Assembly: GCF_000179915.2 (NCBI RefSeq)
Contig: NC_014963.1
Location: 2,666,001 to 2,730,000 of the forward strand
Direction: 5' to 3'
Length of the DNA: 64,000 bases
From: Terriglobus saanensis SP1PR4
GTDB taxonomy: Bacteria; Acidobacteriota; Terriglobia; Terriglobales; Acidobacteriaceae
In this document: positions 54,901 through 64,000 of the stretch, in pieces
How positions within the stretch are numbered: the first letter of the stretch is position 1
Layout of the letters: each line of letters opens with the position of its first letter
Notes under the pieces: model-generated
What the model saw: the letters and a program-made list of their open reading frames with translations, nothing else
The model's database searches: none
Told to the model about the DNA's origin: nothing
Translations under genes and position numbers: made by a program

Positions 54901-57156
54901 ATGAGCCGATTGCGCCGTGTGCTGGCCCTCTTCCTCGTGGTTTCGGCCTTCGCGCTCTCGCAAAGGCCAGGTGATTTTCACGTGGTTGGACCAGGTGGCG
55001 GCGGAGCCATGTTTCATCCTTTGATCAGTCCGCACGATCCTTCCACTGTAGTTGTGGCCTGCGACATGAGCGGCTCCTACATCACGCATGATGGTGGCGC
55101 ATCCTGGCGGATGTTTAATCTGCGGGGCCCGGTACACTTCTTCCTCTTCGATCCGAAGCTTCCCAAGGTCATCTACGCTCAGAACAATGCACTGTGGCGT
55201 AGCCGGGATGACGGCGAGACATGGAAGCTCATCTCTCCCACCCCAAGGACTATCAAGGACATCTCGATGGCATCGGATCACGCCGATGAGAGCATCCTGC
55301 CGAGTGCTACTCCATCTGAACCTATCTCAGCGCTTGCAATCGACCCAACTGATTCCAACCACCTGTATGCTTCGGCAGGATCGACACGGCCCGCACTTTT
55401 TACCTCCAGAGATGCTGGCACTCACTGGACCTTTGCTGCTCCCCTGCCCGAAGCTGCCAGCAAAATCGGGATCGCTCCTGAGAGTGCAGATACTCTGTTG
55501 ATCGTTGGACAACATTTTGTCGTAACAAGGCGAGGCAATTTTACCCAGCAGTTTCCCACGCCCTCATCGCTCCTCGACTCCTCTGCTGCACCCACCGGAT
55601 CAGGTTCCTGGATCATCTATGCCGCAACCAAGAACGGTATCTTTATTTCGACGGACCGTGGCGCCTCATGGACATCCTCATCTCTTCCCGGCGTAGGCGC
55701 GAACGTCCGCGCAATTGCAACCAGCTTTCGACATCCGCAGACCGCATATGCCTCTTATAGCGGCCTGCATATGGACGGCGTTCTTTGGCACCGGGCCGCA
55801 TGGCACGGAGTCGCCCGTACTCAGGATGCAGGGCACACGTGGGAGCTCCTATGGAAGGAGTCAACGACACAGGCAGCAAATGTTCAGGATGCGTGGATCA
55901 CAGACCGATTTGGCACAGGATGGGGAGAAAACCCGCTCAACCTCACGGTTGCAGACCAGAATCCCGGTCTCGTTTATGCCACCGACTTCGGTCGCACGCT
56001 CATCTCCACGGATGCTGGCAAGCAGTGGCAAGCAGCTTATTCGCACCGTACGCCAGGCGGAGATTGGGCGAGCACCGGGCTCGATGTCACCACGGCCTAC
56101 GGCATTCACTTCGACCCATTCGATCATCATCGACAATTCATTACCTACACCGATATATCTCTCTTTCGCAGTGAAACGGCAGGAAAGTCGTGGACAAGCT
56201 CCAGCGCCGGAATCCCCGAGAAGTGGATCAACACCGCATACTGGATGGTCTTCGATCCTCAGGTGAAAGGCCGGGCGTGGACCGTGAACAGCGGCACTCA
56301 CGACCTCCCCCGCCCCAAGATGTGGCGACACACTTCCAGCGACACGTTTCAAGGCGGAGTGTGCCGCAGCGACGATGGAGGACGCACATGGACTCCCTCC
56401 GGCAAAGGTATGGCCGACACAGCGCCGACGGACATTGTGATCGATCCTTTCAGCCCTGCCAACGCTCGTACCTTATATGTGGCGGCGTTCGGACGAGGTG
56501 TCTACAAGAGCATCGATGATGGCCGAAGCTGGTCGCTGAAGAACTCAGGGATCCGGCAGCCTTCGCCGTTTGCATGGAGACTTACACTCGCCCCCGACCA
56601 CTCGCTCTATCTCGTCGTTGCACGACGTTCGGAGGACGGCAGCATTGGGAATGGCGGCGATGGTGCGCTTTACCGTTCCACCGACGGCGCGGAGACCTGG
56701 CACTCTGTTTCGCTTCCAAAGGGAGTCAACGGACCGAATGGATTGGAGGCAGACCCATCCCATCCCGCGCGTCTGTTTCTGGCCGCCTGGGCGCGATCCG
56801 TGGGGGCACACGGTAAGGGCGGCGGCGTCTTCCGCTCTGAAGATTCCGGCCAGCATTGGACCAGCGCTCTGAGCCGCGACCAGCACATCTACTCCGTAAC
56901 GATCGACCCACGTCTTCCCGGTACCGTCTACGCGGCGGGTTTCGAATCTTCGGCATGGGTCTCACGTGATGGGGGCACACACTGGAGCCGCATCTCCGGC
57001 TACAACTTCAAGTGGGGACACCGCGTCATTCTTGACCCCGACGACTCTCAGCAGGTCTACATCAGCACCTTTGGCGGAGGCGTTTGGCACGGTACGGTCA
57101 CCACTACACCCGCAGTTCTTGACATTGCTACACCAGAGATGGAACCCCTTCGGTGA
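54901..57156 (+). CDS. Secreted Asp-box repeat (BNR/GH74-like) beta-propeller protein
   Basis: This 751-residue protein has a signal peptide (about 1-20, ending LSQ) and about twelve Asp-box motifs of the S/T-x-D-x-G-x-x-W type, for example THDGGASW, SRDDGETW, SRDAGTHW, STDRGASW, STDAGKQW, SDDGGRTW, SIDDGRSW, SEDSGQHW and SRDGGTHW. This repeat number and spacing fit a two-propeller protein of the GH74/VPS10/sialidase superfamily. FHVVGPGGGGAMFHP at the N-terminus resembles GH74 xyloglucanases. A glycosidase function (xyloglucan or similar) is plausible, but I cannot place both catalytic aspartates. It lies 84 bp after the bufferin genes and belongs functionally with the carbohydrate genes around it. 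Confidence 0.75.
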   Translation: MSRLRRVLALFLVVSAFALSQRPGDFHVVGPGGGGAMFHPLISPHDPSTVVVACDMSGSYITHDGGASWRMFNLRGPVHFFLFDPKLPKVIYAQNNALWRSRDDGETWKLISPTPRTIKDISMASDHADESILPSATPSEPISALAIDPTDSNHLYASAGSTRPALFTSRDAGTHWTFAAPLPEAASKIGIAPESADTLLIVGQHFVVTRRGNFTQQFPTPSSLLDSSAAPTGSGSWIIYAATKNGIFISTDRGASWTSSSLPGVGANVRAIATSFRHPQTAYASYSGLHMDGVLWHRAAWHGVARTQDAGHTWELLWKESTTQAANVQDAWITDRFGTGWGENPLNLTVADQNPGLVYATDFGRTLISTDAGKQWQAAYSHRTPGGDWASTGLDVTTAYGIHFDPFDHHRQFITYTDISLFRSETAGKSWTSSSAGIPEKWINTAYWMVFDPQVKGRAWTVNSGTHDLPRPKMWRHTSSDTFQGGVCRSDDGGRTWTPSGKGMADTAPTDIVIDPFSPANARTLYVAAFGRGVYKSIDDGRSWSLKNSGIRQPSPFAWRLTLAPDHSLYLVVARRSEDGSIGNGGDGALYRSTDGAETWHSVSLPKGVNGPNGLEADPSHPARLFLAAWARSVGAHGKGGGVFRSEDSGQHWTSALSRDQHIYSVTIDPRLPGTVYAAGFESSAWVSRDGGTHWSRISGYNFKWGHRVILDPDDSQQVYISTFGGGVWHGTVTTTPAVLDIATPEMEPLR

Positions 57157-57259
57157 AGAATATCTGCGGAGTTTCACCGTGCCAAAATCCGTCTTCTCTC
57201 TCATCACCTACTTATTTCCCCGCCAGTTACCATGTTCTGCAAAGAAGAAGAGGTAATGC

Positions 57260-58681
57260 ATGAAGTCCACTCTTTGTCTGGCGCTCTTAATAAGCGCAGT
57301 TGCTCTCGGCTCCGCCACCGCGCAAAAGAAGACAACGGTTGTGCGACCGAGAGAGATCTCGGATGTACTCTTCAATCCGGGCATGGGCATCACCACCTTC
57401 CAGCGCTTTAACGGCCAGGAGCCCAACCCACCCTTGAAATGGTCGGAGATGGGTCCAGTGACCAAATTGCCGCCCGCAAAGACGAAGCCCGATTTTCCAG
57501 ACACCACCATCTCCTACTGCAGATGGTACTGGGACACGATCGAGCCCGAGCATGGGAAGTTTCGCTGGGACATCATCGATCTCGCACTTTCGGAGGCGCG
57601 AGCTCACGGACAACGTCTTGCTATCCGCTTGATGCCCTATGACGAGGACGGTCTTGCTCCGTTGCCAAAGTGGTACCGTGAGTCAGGGGCCAAGCGCGCG
57701 AACAAGACGGACGACAAAGATGGCAAGACCTGGCAGCCGGACTTCAACGATTCGCTTTACCTCAAGTACTGGGGTGAGTTGGTCGCGGAAGCAGGCAAAC
57801 GTTACAACGGCAATCCGGCGTTGGATACTGTAGACATCTCTTCCGTCGGATACTGGGGAGAAGGTTGGAGTCCATACATGGCTTCCCTCTCAAGCCAGAA
57901 AGCACTGATCGATATCTGGATCGACGCATTCCCAGATACGTTATTGCTGATGAACTTCGATGAGCCGCAAGCGCTGGCCTACGGAACCCAAAAAGGTGCA
58001 GGCTGGAGGCTCGACTGCCTCGGCGACATGAGGCTTTCGTCTCAATCCCCCGACTTCCAGCCTGAGATGCTCGACGTCTATCCACAGCAGATCGTTCGCA
58101 CGGGCATTCAGGAGGTCTGGCGTCATCGCCCGATCTCGCTGGAGACCTGTTGGACACCATCAGGTTGGAAGGCGGAAGGCTTCGATGTGTCTTATATCCT
58201 GGATCAGGCGCTTCGCTGGCACATCACCTCGCTGAACGTGAAGTCCTCACCCATCCCTTCGGCATGGAAGACCCAGTTCGATGCATTCCAAAAGAAGATG
58301 GGGTATCGATTCGTCCTTCGCCGTCTGGAATATCCCACCGCAGTCAATGCAGGATCAATGATGCCCGTGCACATGTGGTGGCTCAACGCAGGGGTCGCAC
58401 CGATTTACCGTGATTACAAGCTCGCACTGCATCTGCAATCCAGCGCGGGGAACGCCATCCTTCAAGTCCCCGCTACACTGACGGAATGGCTTCCAGGTGA
58501 TGCGGTCGTCGATCAATCGCTCTATATCCCTGAGGATCTCCCGCCCGGGACCTACAAAGTCCGCGTTGGCATTCTGGATCCACAATCCGGCAAACCCGCC
58601 ATCCGGCTTGGAATAGAAGGAAGGCAGGAGGACGGATGGTATGACCTGGGTACCGTGGTGGTTATAGGCAACGCGAATTGA
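57260..58681 (+). CDS. Secreted DUF4832-type glycosidase-like protein
   Basis: This 473-residue protein has a signal peptide (about 1-22, ending ATAQ). The body is a glycosidase-like TIM barrel: LFNPGMGITTFQRF, SYCRWYWDTIEPEHGKFRW in part, RLMPYDEDG, DISSVGYWGEGWSP (a typical strand-4 position with acidic residue) and LETCWTPSGW, then a C-terminal beta-sandwich (DUF4832-like; PVHMWWLNAGVAPIYRDY, GTYKVRVGILDPQSGKPAI). The acid/base candidate is the Glu in GYWGEG. The substrate is unknown. It lies 103 bp after the Asp-box gene and the two may be co-transcribed. It is convergent with the receptor gene, 19 bp apart. Confidence 0.75.
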   Translation: MKSTLCLALLISAVALGSATAQKKTTVVRPREISDVLFNPGMGITTFQRFNGQEPNPPLKWSEMGPVTKLPPAKTKPDFPDTTISYCRWYWDTIEPEHGKFRWDIIDLALSEARAHGQRLAIRLMPYDEDGLAPLPKWYRESGAKRANKTDDKDGKTWQPDFNDSLYLKYWGELVAEAGKRYNGNPALDTVDISSVGYWGEGWSPYMASLSSQKALIDIWIDAFPDTLLLMNFDEPQALAYGTQKGAGWRLDCLGDMRLSSQSPDFQPEMLDVYPQQIVRTGIQEVWRHRPISLETCWTPSGWKAEGFDVSYILDQALRWHITSLNVKSSPIPSAWKTQFDAFQKKMGYRFVLRRLEYPTAVNAGSMMPVHMWWLNAGVAPIYRDYKLALHLQSSAGNAILQVPATLTEWLPGDAVVDQSLYIPEDLPPGTYKVRVGILDPQSGKPAIRLGIEGRQEDGWYDLGTVVVIGNAN

Positions 58682-58700
58682 TAAGTGAAAGAACCCAGCC

Positions 58701-61700
58701 TCAAAATGTAATGCGGCCTCGTAAACGAATCGAACGGCGACTGTCCACGCCTTCCTGCGTCACACTCTGATACTTCAGCCCAAAGTCGGGATTGGAGTTG
58801 TACTCCGTCGTCAGCGGCAAGATAGCTCCCGTCGCCGGGTCCAGATGAACGGTGAAAGTGCCAACGTTCGAGAAATCATCCCTGGTAGTGTTATCCGGAG
58901 AAAGCAAAGGATGGTTGAAGACGTTATCCGCGTCGGCACCGATCTGCAGCACAACCCTCTCGGTAAGGTGGAATGATTTATGAAGACCGAGGTTGACTCC
59001 CCACGTTCCGGGCCCGGTCAAAGAGTTACGAATCGCGTTGGTCGGATCGCTGAAGAGTGTAGACCCAGTGGGGGGTAGAGCAAAAGCGGCGGCGTTCCAC
59101 TGGAGATTCCTTCCTGTAACAGCCTTTACGTCTCCTATGATCCTTGCGCGAAATCCACCGCTGAAGTCGCCCACCGCGTCGATGGCCCCGGATGCGATGT
59201 TTCCCGGAAACACCGGATCGCAGTCGTTGCAAAGGTAGAACGGCGTAAATCCCGTGCCCGTCTTCGCAAACATATTGAAGGAAGTCTGCCAACCGCCGAT
59301 CAAAGCATCTGCAAATCGAGATATTTGACCACCATACCGCAGTCCACGACCAACCGGTAGATCGATGACACCATAAGCGACAACGCGGTGGTGGGAGACG
59401 TACGAATCCGTGCCGTAGTCGCTTCCCGGATCGAGTTGGTTATAGGCATCCCCACCCAGACTGTCATTATCCGTATCCAGACCTGTCGATTTCTGATCCA
59501 GATAAGTGTAGGCAATGCTGAGCGTGAGGCCCTTCGCCTGCCGCTGCACTTGTGCCTGAAAGGAAGTGGTAAGGCCGTGTCCGTTGTTTCCAAACTGTGT
59601 CACGAAATCGCCGAGGGCAGGAAAGCGAATACGTGCTAAATCCGCAGGCGAAGATGCGCAGTCGCCGAGATTCGCAGGATCACAGATCGTAACGCCGTCG
59701 CCGGTAGTCACGCCATACAGGTTATCGCTCGGAGCGATCATATTCAGATCACGGCCTGTCGTCTCGCCAGTGATGTAGGCACCGATATACGAGAAGCGGA
59801 TCGACGACTGAAAGCGCAGCTGTTGTTCAAAGGTTGCATTCCATTGCTGCAGCCGAGGATTTTTGAGATCGACCGGAACGCAGTTTGCGGTGGGTGTGTT
59901 GCCAAAACCCGATGCGATACCGCCCGCATTCGGTGAGGTCGCGACTGTTTCGCCCGGCGTTGGCCACCCTTGGAGCGGCGGACTTCCTGCAACAGAACGC
60001 TTCGAGTACGTCTGGTTGAAAGTGTTGGTCGCCAGAGGATCACGAATGATGTGCGCTGTGGATGTGGGCGTGAAGAAACCATATCCACCACGCAGCACTG
60101 AACTGTTCGTCAGGCGAAACGCCGCGCCGATGCGCGGATTGAGATCCGTTCTGTCTGTCCGAATAAGGCTGCGGCCAACGCCAAGACCGGATTGATCCGC
60201 AAATACATAGCCGAAGTTAGTTACGGCGGGATCGATGTACTCCAATGTCTTCGTAGACGGCATGATGTAGGCACCATTCAAACCAGTTACTGGATTTTTC
60301 AGGTCCGGACTAAAGTTGACCATCAGATCATTCGTCTCGGTGAAGGGCGAAAACAGGTCGTATCGCAAACCGAGATTCACAGTTAAACGACTACTGATAC
60401 GAAAATCGTCCTGTACAAAATATCCCGACTCCCAGTTATAGACATCCATAGCCGGTCGCCCTTTGGGGGTGAAGCTTGCGGAATCGGGTGGATTTCCAAG
60501 GAGAAGATCGCCCAGGCCGGTGGTCCCGCTGCCTGTGTAGCTGATGAGGCCGCGTGGGTTCCCCCTCCCCGAGGTAAAGCCGTCGAGGGCCGCGTTGCGG
60601 ACGACATCGGCACCGAGACGGATCGTATGACGACCCAGAGACCAGGTGAGCGTATCGCCGAACGTGATGAGATTTTGACTCAGGGGACGATTAGTATTAC
60701 GCCCGCCAGTTCCTACTCCGGCAAAGTTGCTCACGTTGATCGCTGCCTGCCCATTGGTATCCAGTTCGCCCGCGCCAACAACACTGCCATAGGAAGTGAT
60801 GTCATCTGCGGAAAAACCGATGCTCTGCAGGTAGCCTCGCAAGGTCGTGTTGCTGTGGGTGAACAGGTACTGTCGATTGAAGCCACCACGCGCTTCATTC
60901 ACGATGTGATCGTTGAAGACGTGGGTGTAAGACAGGGAAACCGTGTTATTCAGTCGATCCGTCTTGCTGAGACCGAGCCCTGTGATAGGTGCCGCTACTT
61001 CGACAAGAGCATCGTTCTCGGATCCTCCGTGGTAGACGCCGTAAAGGCGATTCTTATCCGAAAAATCATGATCGATGCGCAGATCGCCAAGATTTTGCCC
61101 TGAAGCACCGGGGACAGAAGTCTGGTAACCCACCACACGGCCAAGTGAATCCATCGGCGCTGAAAGGCCGACAGGAGGGTAATAGATGCTAAACAGCTTT
61201 TGGACGACTGGATTGAGAAGCCGGCTTGGAATGCGTATGAATTGCGTGCCCAAACCGCCCACAGTGTCCGTCGCAATCTCCGCCGCCGAAAGAGAAGTCC
61301 CGGCCGGCACATGAGGCTTTGAAGCGTTGGCTACCCCCGAAAAATCTCCCGCGATCAAGGCTGGATGAGGCAATGTATTGATTCGACCAGTGGAGGAAGG
61401 AATAACGGTCCAGTTATGCTCGTATGCTGCAAAGAAAAATGTCTTCTTCATACGCGGAATGGGACCACCTACGGAGCCACCCGCGTCGGTAATATTGAAA
61501 TAAGGATTGGGATAATGCGCCTGAAAAGCGGACGGAGCGAACGATACTGCGGCAGATTTATCTGCGCTCGTCCAGGCGGCAAGTGCGGAGTTTTTGTTGT
61601 TGTAGAAAAGTGAACCATGTATGGCCGAGCCGCCACGCTTCGTAGTAATGCGAACGTTAGCGACGCCCGCGTATTCCGCACTGAAGCCGTTGGAGAGGAC

Positions 61701-62348
61701 ATTGAAGTCACCTACGGACTCAAGAGATGGCTTGCTCTGCGTCTGCTTACCGAAGACGCCGCCATTCGCACGTTGACCATCCACGGAGAAAGCCGCCCCA
61801 TAGCTCTGGGCCCCGAGGAATTTGAAGTCACCGGAAACTCCGCTCTGAGTAACGTTCGGATTGATATACATGAACGAATAGATATCGCGCGAGTCGCGCG
61901 GCAACTCGATGATGGCAGTCGGCGTGAGGTTTTGACTCAGTGTCGAATCTTCAGTGTTGATGGTGGGGGCCTCCGAGGTTACCTGAACAGAGGCATCCGC
62001 TGCGGGACGCAGAGTTACGTCTGCATTGGCAGCATCCGATCCGGTCAACACTACATTTTCCACAACAGATGTGCCGAAACCAGGTGCCGCCGCGCTGACC
62101 CGATAGGTTCCGGAACGCAGTGCCGCCGCTCCAAAGTCTCCGTGGGCATCGCTTTTCAGCGAGCGTGTGATCTGGGTAGACAGATCCGTGACGTCCACGC
62201 GCGCATTCGCAATGCGCGCGCCACTCGAATCAGTGACGGTTCCACGGATCGTACCAAGATCGGTTCCCTGAGCACGTAGATGAGCGGAAGACAAGCCAGA
62301 CCCGAGAATGAGAGCCGAGAGAAATGGAAAAAATCGACGTAGGATCAT
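58701..62348 (-). CDS. Oar-like TonB-dependent receptor (right end)
   Basis: This 1215-residue outer membrane protein starts at 62348 (MILRRFFPFLSALILGSG) after GAGGGG; the frame is open to 62426 without coding features. It has a signal peptide, a carboxypeptidase-regulatory-like domain (about 30-115; GTIRGTVTDSSGARIANARVDV), a plug-like region (about 125-240) and a barrel ending IRLRGRITF. It is the longest of the three receptors of this type here. With the Asp-box and DUF4832 proteins opposite, it probably forms part of a carbohydrate uptake locus with a convergent arrangement. Confidence 0.9.
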   Translation of the reverse strand: MILRRFFPFLSALILGSGLSSAHLRAQGTDLGTIRGTVTDSSGARIANARVDVTDLSTQITRSLKSDAHGDFGAAALRSGTYRVSAAAPGFGTSVVENVVLTGSDAANADVTLRPAADASVQVTSEAPTINTEDSTLSQNLTPTAIIELPRDSRDIYSFMYINPNVTQSGVSGDFKFLGAQSYGAAFSVDGQRANGGVFGKQTQSKPSLESVGDFNVLSNGFSAEYAGVANVRITTKRGGSAIHGSLFYNNKNSALAAWTSADKSAAVSFAPSAFQAHYPNPYFNITDAGGSVGGPIPRMKKTFFFAAYEHNWTVIPSSTGRINTLPHPALIAGDFSGVANASKPHVPAGTSLSAAEIATDTVGGLGTQFIRIPSRLLNPVVQKLFSIYYPPVGLSAPMDSLGRVVGYQTSVPGASGQNLGDLRIDHDFSDKNRLYGVYHGGSENDALVEVAAPITGLGLSKTDRLNNTVSLSYTHVFNDHIVNEARGGFNRQYLFTHSNTTLRGYLQSIGFSADDITSYGSVVGAGELDTNGQAAINVSNFAGVGTGGRNTNRPLSQNLITFGDTLTWSLGRHTIRLGADVVRNAALDGFTSGRGNPRGLISYTGSGTTGLGDLLLGNPPDSASFTPKGRPAMDVYNWESGYFVQDDFRISSRLTVNLGLRYDLFSPFTETNDLMVNFSPDLKNPVTGLNGAYIMPSTKTLEYIDPAVTNFGYVFADQSGLGVGRSLIRTDRTDLNPRIGAAFRLTNSSVLRGGYGFFTPTSTAHIIRDPLATNTFNQTYSKRSVAGSPPLQGWPTPGETVATSPNAGGIASGFGNTPTANCVPVDLKNPRLQQWNATFEQQLRFQSSIRFSYIGAYITGETTGRDLNMIAPSDNLYGVTTGDGVTICDPANLGDCASSPADLARIRFPALGDFVTQFGNNGHGLTTSFQAQVQRQAKGLTLSIAYTYLDQKSTGLDTDNDSLGGDAYNQLDPGSDYGTDSYVSHHRVVAYGVIDLPVGRGLRYGGQISRFADALIGGWQTSFNMFAKTGTGFTPFYLCNDCDPVFPGNIASGAIDAVGDFSGGFRARIIGDVKAVTGRNLQWNAAAFALPPTGSTLFSDPTNAIRNSLTGPGTWGVNLGLHKSFHLTERVVLQIGADADNVFNHPLLSPDNTTRDDFSNVGTFTVHLDPATGAILPLTTEYNSNPDFGLKYQSVTQEGVDSRRSIRLRGRITF

Positions 62349-62719
62349 GAGACCCCTCACTGGCTGATTGGCGGAGAGGCGAAACCAAAACAGACCGAGA
62401 GACAAACGAACAAGGTCGGACCGCACCTGTCTTTCCTAACTAGCCGCGAACACAGCCATTCAGGCTCATATCGCCTCGTTAGACACGCGTAATTTCCTAT
62501 ACCTGCCTCGCAAATAGTATGCACCTCACTTATCTGAAAGATCGGAATCAATGTTCATGGGATGAACTTCCCGGCAGGGATCATGAGAGACAAGTTTCTT
62601 CGCTTGAACTTACTCGAAAGTATGTCTGCACAAATCTCCTCAGTACTTTTCTCACCAAGGCTGCACAATAACAGTAAGCCAACGATAAATACCTTCTAAT
62701 AGGTAAGCTGGAGAGGTCG
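62349..62719. other. Intergenic region between divergent receptor and truncated Tat gene
   Basis: I see no gene in these 371 bp. It should carry the receptor promoter. CCATTCAG at 62457-62464 matches the left block of the 45-bp element but the right blocks are missing, so it is not counted as a copy. Confidence 0.5.
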
Positions 62720-63343
62720 ATGCTGGACACTAAGAATATTCGCTTTGCGAACTTAAACGCGGCGCGCACGATCTCGGCAACACGACGCGACTTCCTTCGA
62801 GGGGCCATCGGAGCCTTGTCGGCAATGTCGATAACGCGCGCAGCGATGAGTGCGCGTATAGGTACGGCTTTGCCGCCAGCGCAAAAGACAATTTTGGTAA
62901 CCTTTGGGGGTGGAACGCGCGACGCAGAGACCTTTGCAGAGGAGGGCCAGGAGAACATTCCGAATCTCCTTCGCACATTGCTGCCGCAGGGTACATTCTT
63001 CACACGGGTTGTGAACGCCGGGATTCTTGGCCACTATGTGGCAACTGCGAGCGTTGTGACTGGGAGTTACGAGCGATTCGACAACTTTGTGGCGCCGCCG
63101 CCGCCGAACCCGACGCTGTTTGAGGCTTACCGCAAAGGGTTACGGCGACCGGTGACGGATGCTTGGGTAATTGCGCCAAGCAATGGATTTCAGAGGATAG
63201 GAAGCAGTAGTCACGCGGCATTCGGACCAGGATTCGAGAGTTCGACCACATATCGAACAACGACAAATCGCCCCCGGCCTTCGATCGAAGACAGATCAGC
63301 TTCACTTCAACATGGTTTGGGAGTAGCGTCCTTTTGCCATTAA
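62720..63343 (+). pseudogene. Truncated Tat-exported alkaline phosphatase-superfamily (sulfatase-like) protein
   Basis: The frame encodes 207 residues with a twin-arginine signal (ATRRDFLRGAIGALSAMS) and the start of an alkaline phosphatase/sulfatase fold: ILVTFGGGTRDAETFAEEG, VNAGILGHYVATASVVTGSY and DAWVIAPSNGFQRIGSSSH. Then the homology stops near residue 175 and the tail turns arginine/serine rich before a TAA. Frame 3 continues from about 63237 with an open stretch to about 63368 (HISNNDKSPPAFDRRQ), which suggests a frameshift. Normal members are about 400-500 residues and need C-terminal metal ligands, so the product is likely inactive. GAGAGG precedes the ATG. Confidence 0.7.
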
Positions 63344-63364
63344 GAACCTCCACAGCTGCTCCTT

Positions 63365-63398
63365 CTTAACGGGACCCAGAACTTAACGGGACCCAGAA
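63365..63398 (+). repeat. Tandem duplication of a 17-bp unit
   Basis: CTTAACGGGACCCAGAA occurs twice in direct succession (63365-63381 and 63382-63398), just after the broken Tat gene. It looks like a small slippage product. Confidence 0.85.
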
Positions 63399-63590
63399 GC
63401 GCAGAAAAAATTACCGAATATACCGAAGAAGCATTCTTTGCCGTAGATCTTTTGTGATTATTTGTCTTAGGCTCTCAACATGTATGAGTTCGCGGCATTG
63501 TCTGCGGAGGCCGTGGGCTGCCTTCGCGTCGTTCCTCGGAGCAGTCTTACCCGCGCGAACAAAATCCTTAAGTCTTCCGCACGAGGTGCA

Positions 63591-64000
63591 ATGAAACTCT
63601 CCCCCGCTATGCTTGCTCTTCTTGCCACAAGCTTTGGCCTTTCGGCCCAACAGCCTGTCCCTCCGGTAAGTACACCTTCTTCGGCCACTCCCGCTATAAC
63701 TCCGGCGCAATTGCGCCCTCCCGCTCAGGGCACAACTCTGCAACCAGACGCATCCGGGCTCTATACGATCCGGCGCTATGCTTCTCTGGTCGTGCTCGAT
63801 GTAGTCGTACAGGACGCCAAGGGCAACATCGTCACGGACCTGAAGCGAAATGACTTCCATGTCACCGAGGCCAAGGAAGATCAGACCATCCTCAACTTCG
63901 AGGAGACAGGTTCGCACCTTCCCGATGTCTCTGCTGCGGCCATCAATTCGACGCAGGATCTGGATAAGACCGCTCCGCGAGCGCCGGTGAATATCATTCT
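63591..64000 (+). CDS. VWFA-related acidobacterial protein, N-terminal part
   Basis: This frame runs off the right edge after about 136 residues. It has a signal peptide (MKLSPAMLALLATSFGLSAQ), a Pro/Thr/Ser linker, then VVLDVVVQDAKGNIVTDLKR and NDFHVTEAKEDQTILNFEE, which is the opening of the VWFA-related domain family common in Acidobacteria. GAGGTG precedes the ATG at 63591. The function of the family is unknown; it is expected to be periplasmic or extracellular and to bind metal through a MIDAS-type domain further on. Confidence 0.8.
   Translation, partial: MKLSPAMLALLATSFGLSAQQPVPPVSTPSSATPAITPAQLRPPAQGTTLQPDASGLYTIRRYASLVVLDVVVQDAKGNIVTDLKRNDFHVTEAKEDQTILNFEETGSHLPDVSAAAINSTQDLDKTAPRAPVNII

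Noticed and set aside
62457-62464. Third copy of the AraC-region element upstream of the right-end receptor
   Set aside because: Only CCATTCAG matches; the CGTTCTTATATA and TTTTCGCTCACAG blocks are absent.

Overview
The window reads as chromosomal DNA of an acidobacterium of the Terriglobus/Granulicella/Edaphobacter type (order Terriglobales). The reasons are three very large Oar-like TonB-dependent receptors with N-terminal carboxypeptidase-regulatory domains, a VWFA-domain protein of the acidobacterial type running off the right end, many Tat-exported hydrolases, and moderately high GC. This is an inference from gene content; no rRNA gene is present. I see no phage, insertion sequence, integrase or CRISPR array.

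Layout. 1-8.4 kb: a degenerate M1-aminopeptidase-like protein with TPRs, a minus-strand group of a short NAD-binding protein, a 60-residue protein and malQ, then a PpiD/SurA-like foldase and a BON-domain surface protein. 8.7 kb: initiator tRNA-fMet. 8.9-12.7 kb: a giant GH13 amylase-family protein with a lysine-rich tail. 13.3-18.0 kb: an operon of PepSY membrane protein, siderophore-type TonB receptor and PstS-like binding protein, with a related 50-nt element before the first and second genes. 18.0-19.7 kb: a GH28-type pectin or rhamnogalacturonan hydrolase.

19.9-32.9 kb is a probable phosphate-scavenging region: a PhoB/PhoR-like pair, a second response regulator/kinase pair facing it tail to tail, a beta-propeller protein, a small secreted protein, an Oar-like receptor, a PI-PLC/AIM6-like phosphodiesterase, a Tat-exported acid phosphatase and a PafA-like alkaline phosphatase. 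A sequence resembling a Pho box lies in the divergent promoter at 24.19 kb.

33.1-48.5 kb is a glycoside (probably rhamnoside) utilisation region: two GH106-type enzymes, a sugar isomerase, a PhyH dioxygenase, an AraC regulator, an Oar-like receptor and an amidohydrolase/lactonase. A 45-bp element, 39/45 identical by eye, occurs upstream of both minus-strand units.

48.7-54.8 kb is the most interesting part: a bufferin-like RiPP metallophore locus. It has a four-cysteine secreted precursor, a DUF692 (MNIO) enzyme overlapping its DUF2063 partner, DoxX, an ECF sigma factor with a small soluble zinc-finger anti-sigma factor, a DUF1223 thioredoxin-fold protein and a secreted gluzincin-like peptidase. 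Three promoters there share GTAACC-N15-(G/A)(C/G)TC, which suggests one sigma-controlled regulon. A hairpin sits between precursor and enzyme genes.

54.9-64 kb: an Asp-box repeat protein, a DUF4832-type secreted glycosidase-like protein, a third Oar-like receptor, a truncated Tat alkaline-phosphatase-superfamily gene, and the start of a VWFA-domain protein.
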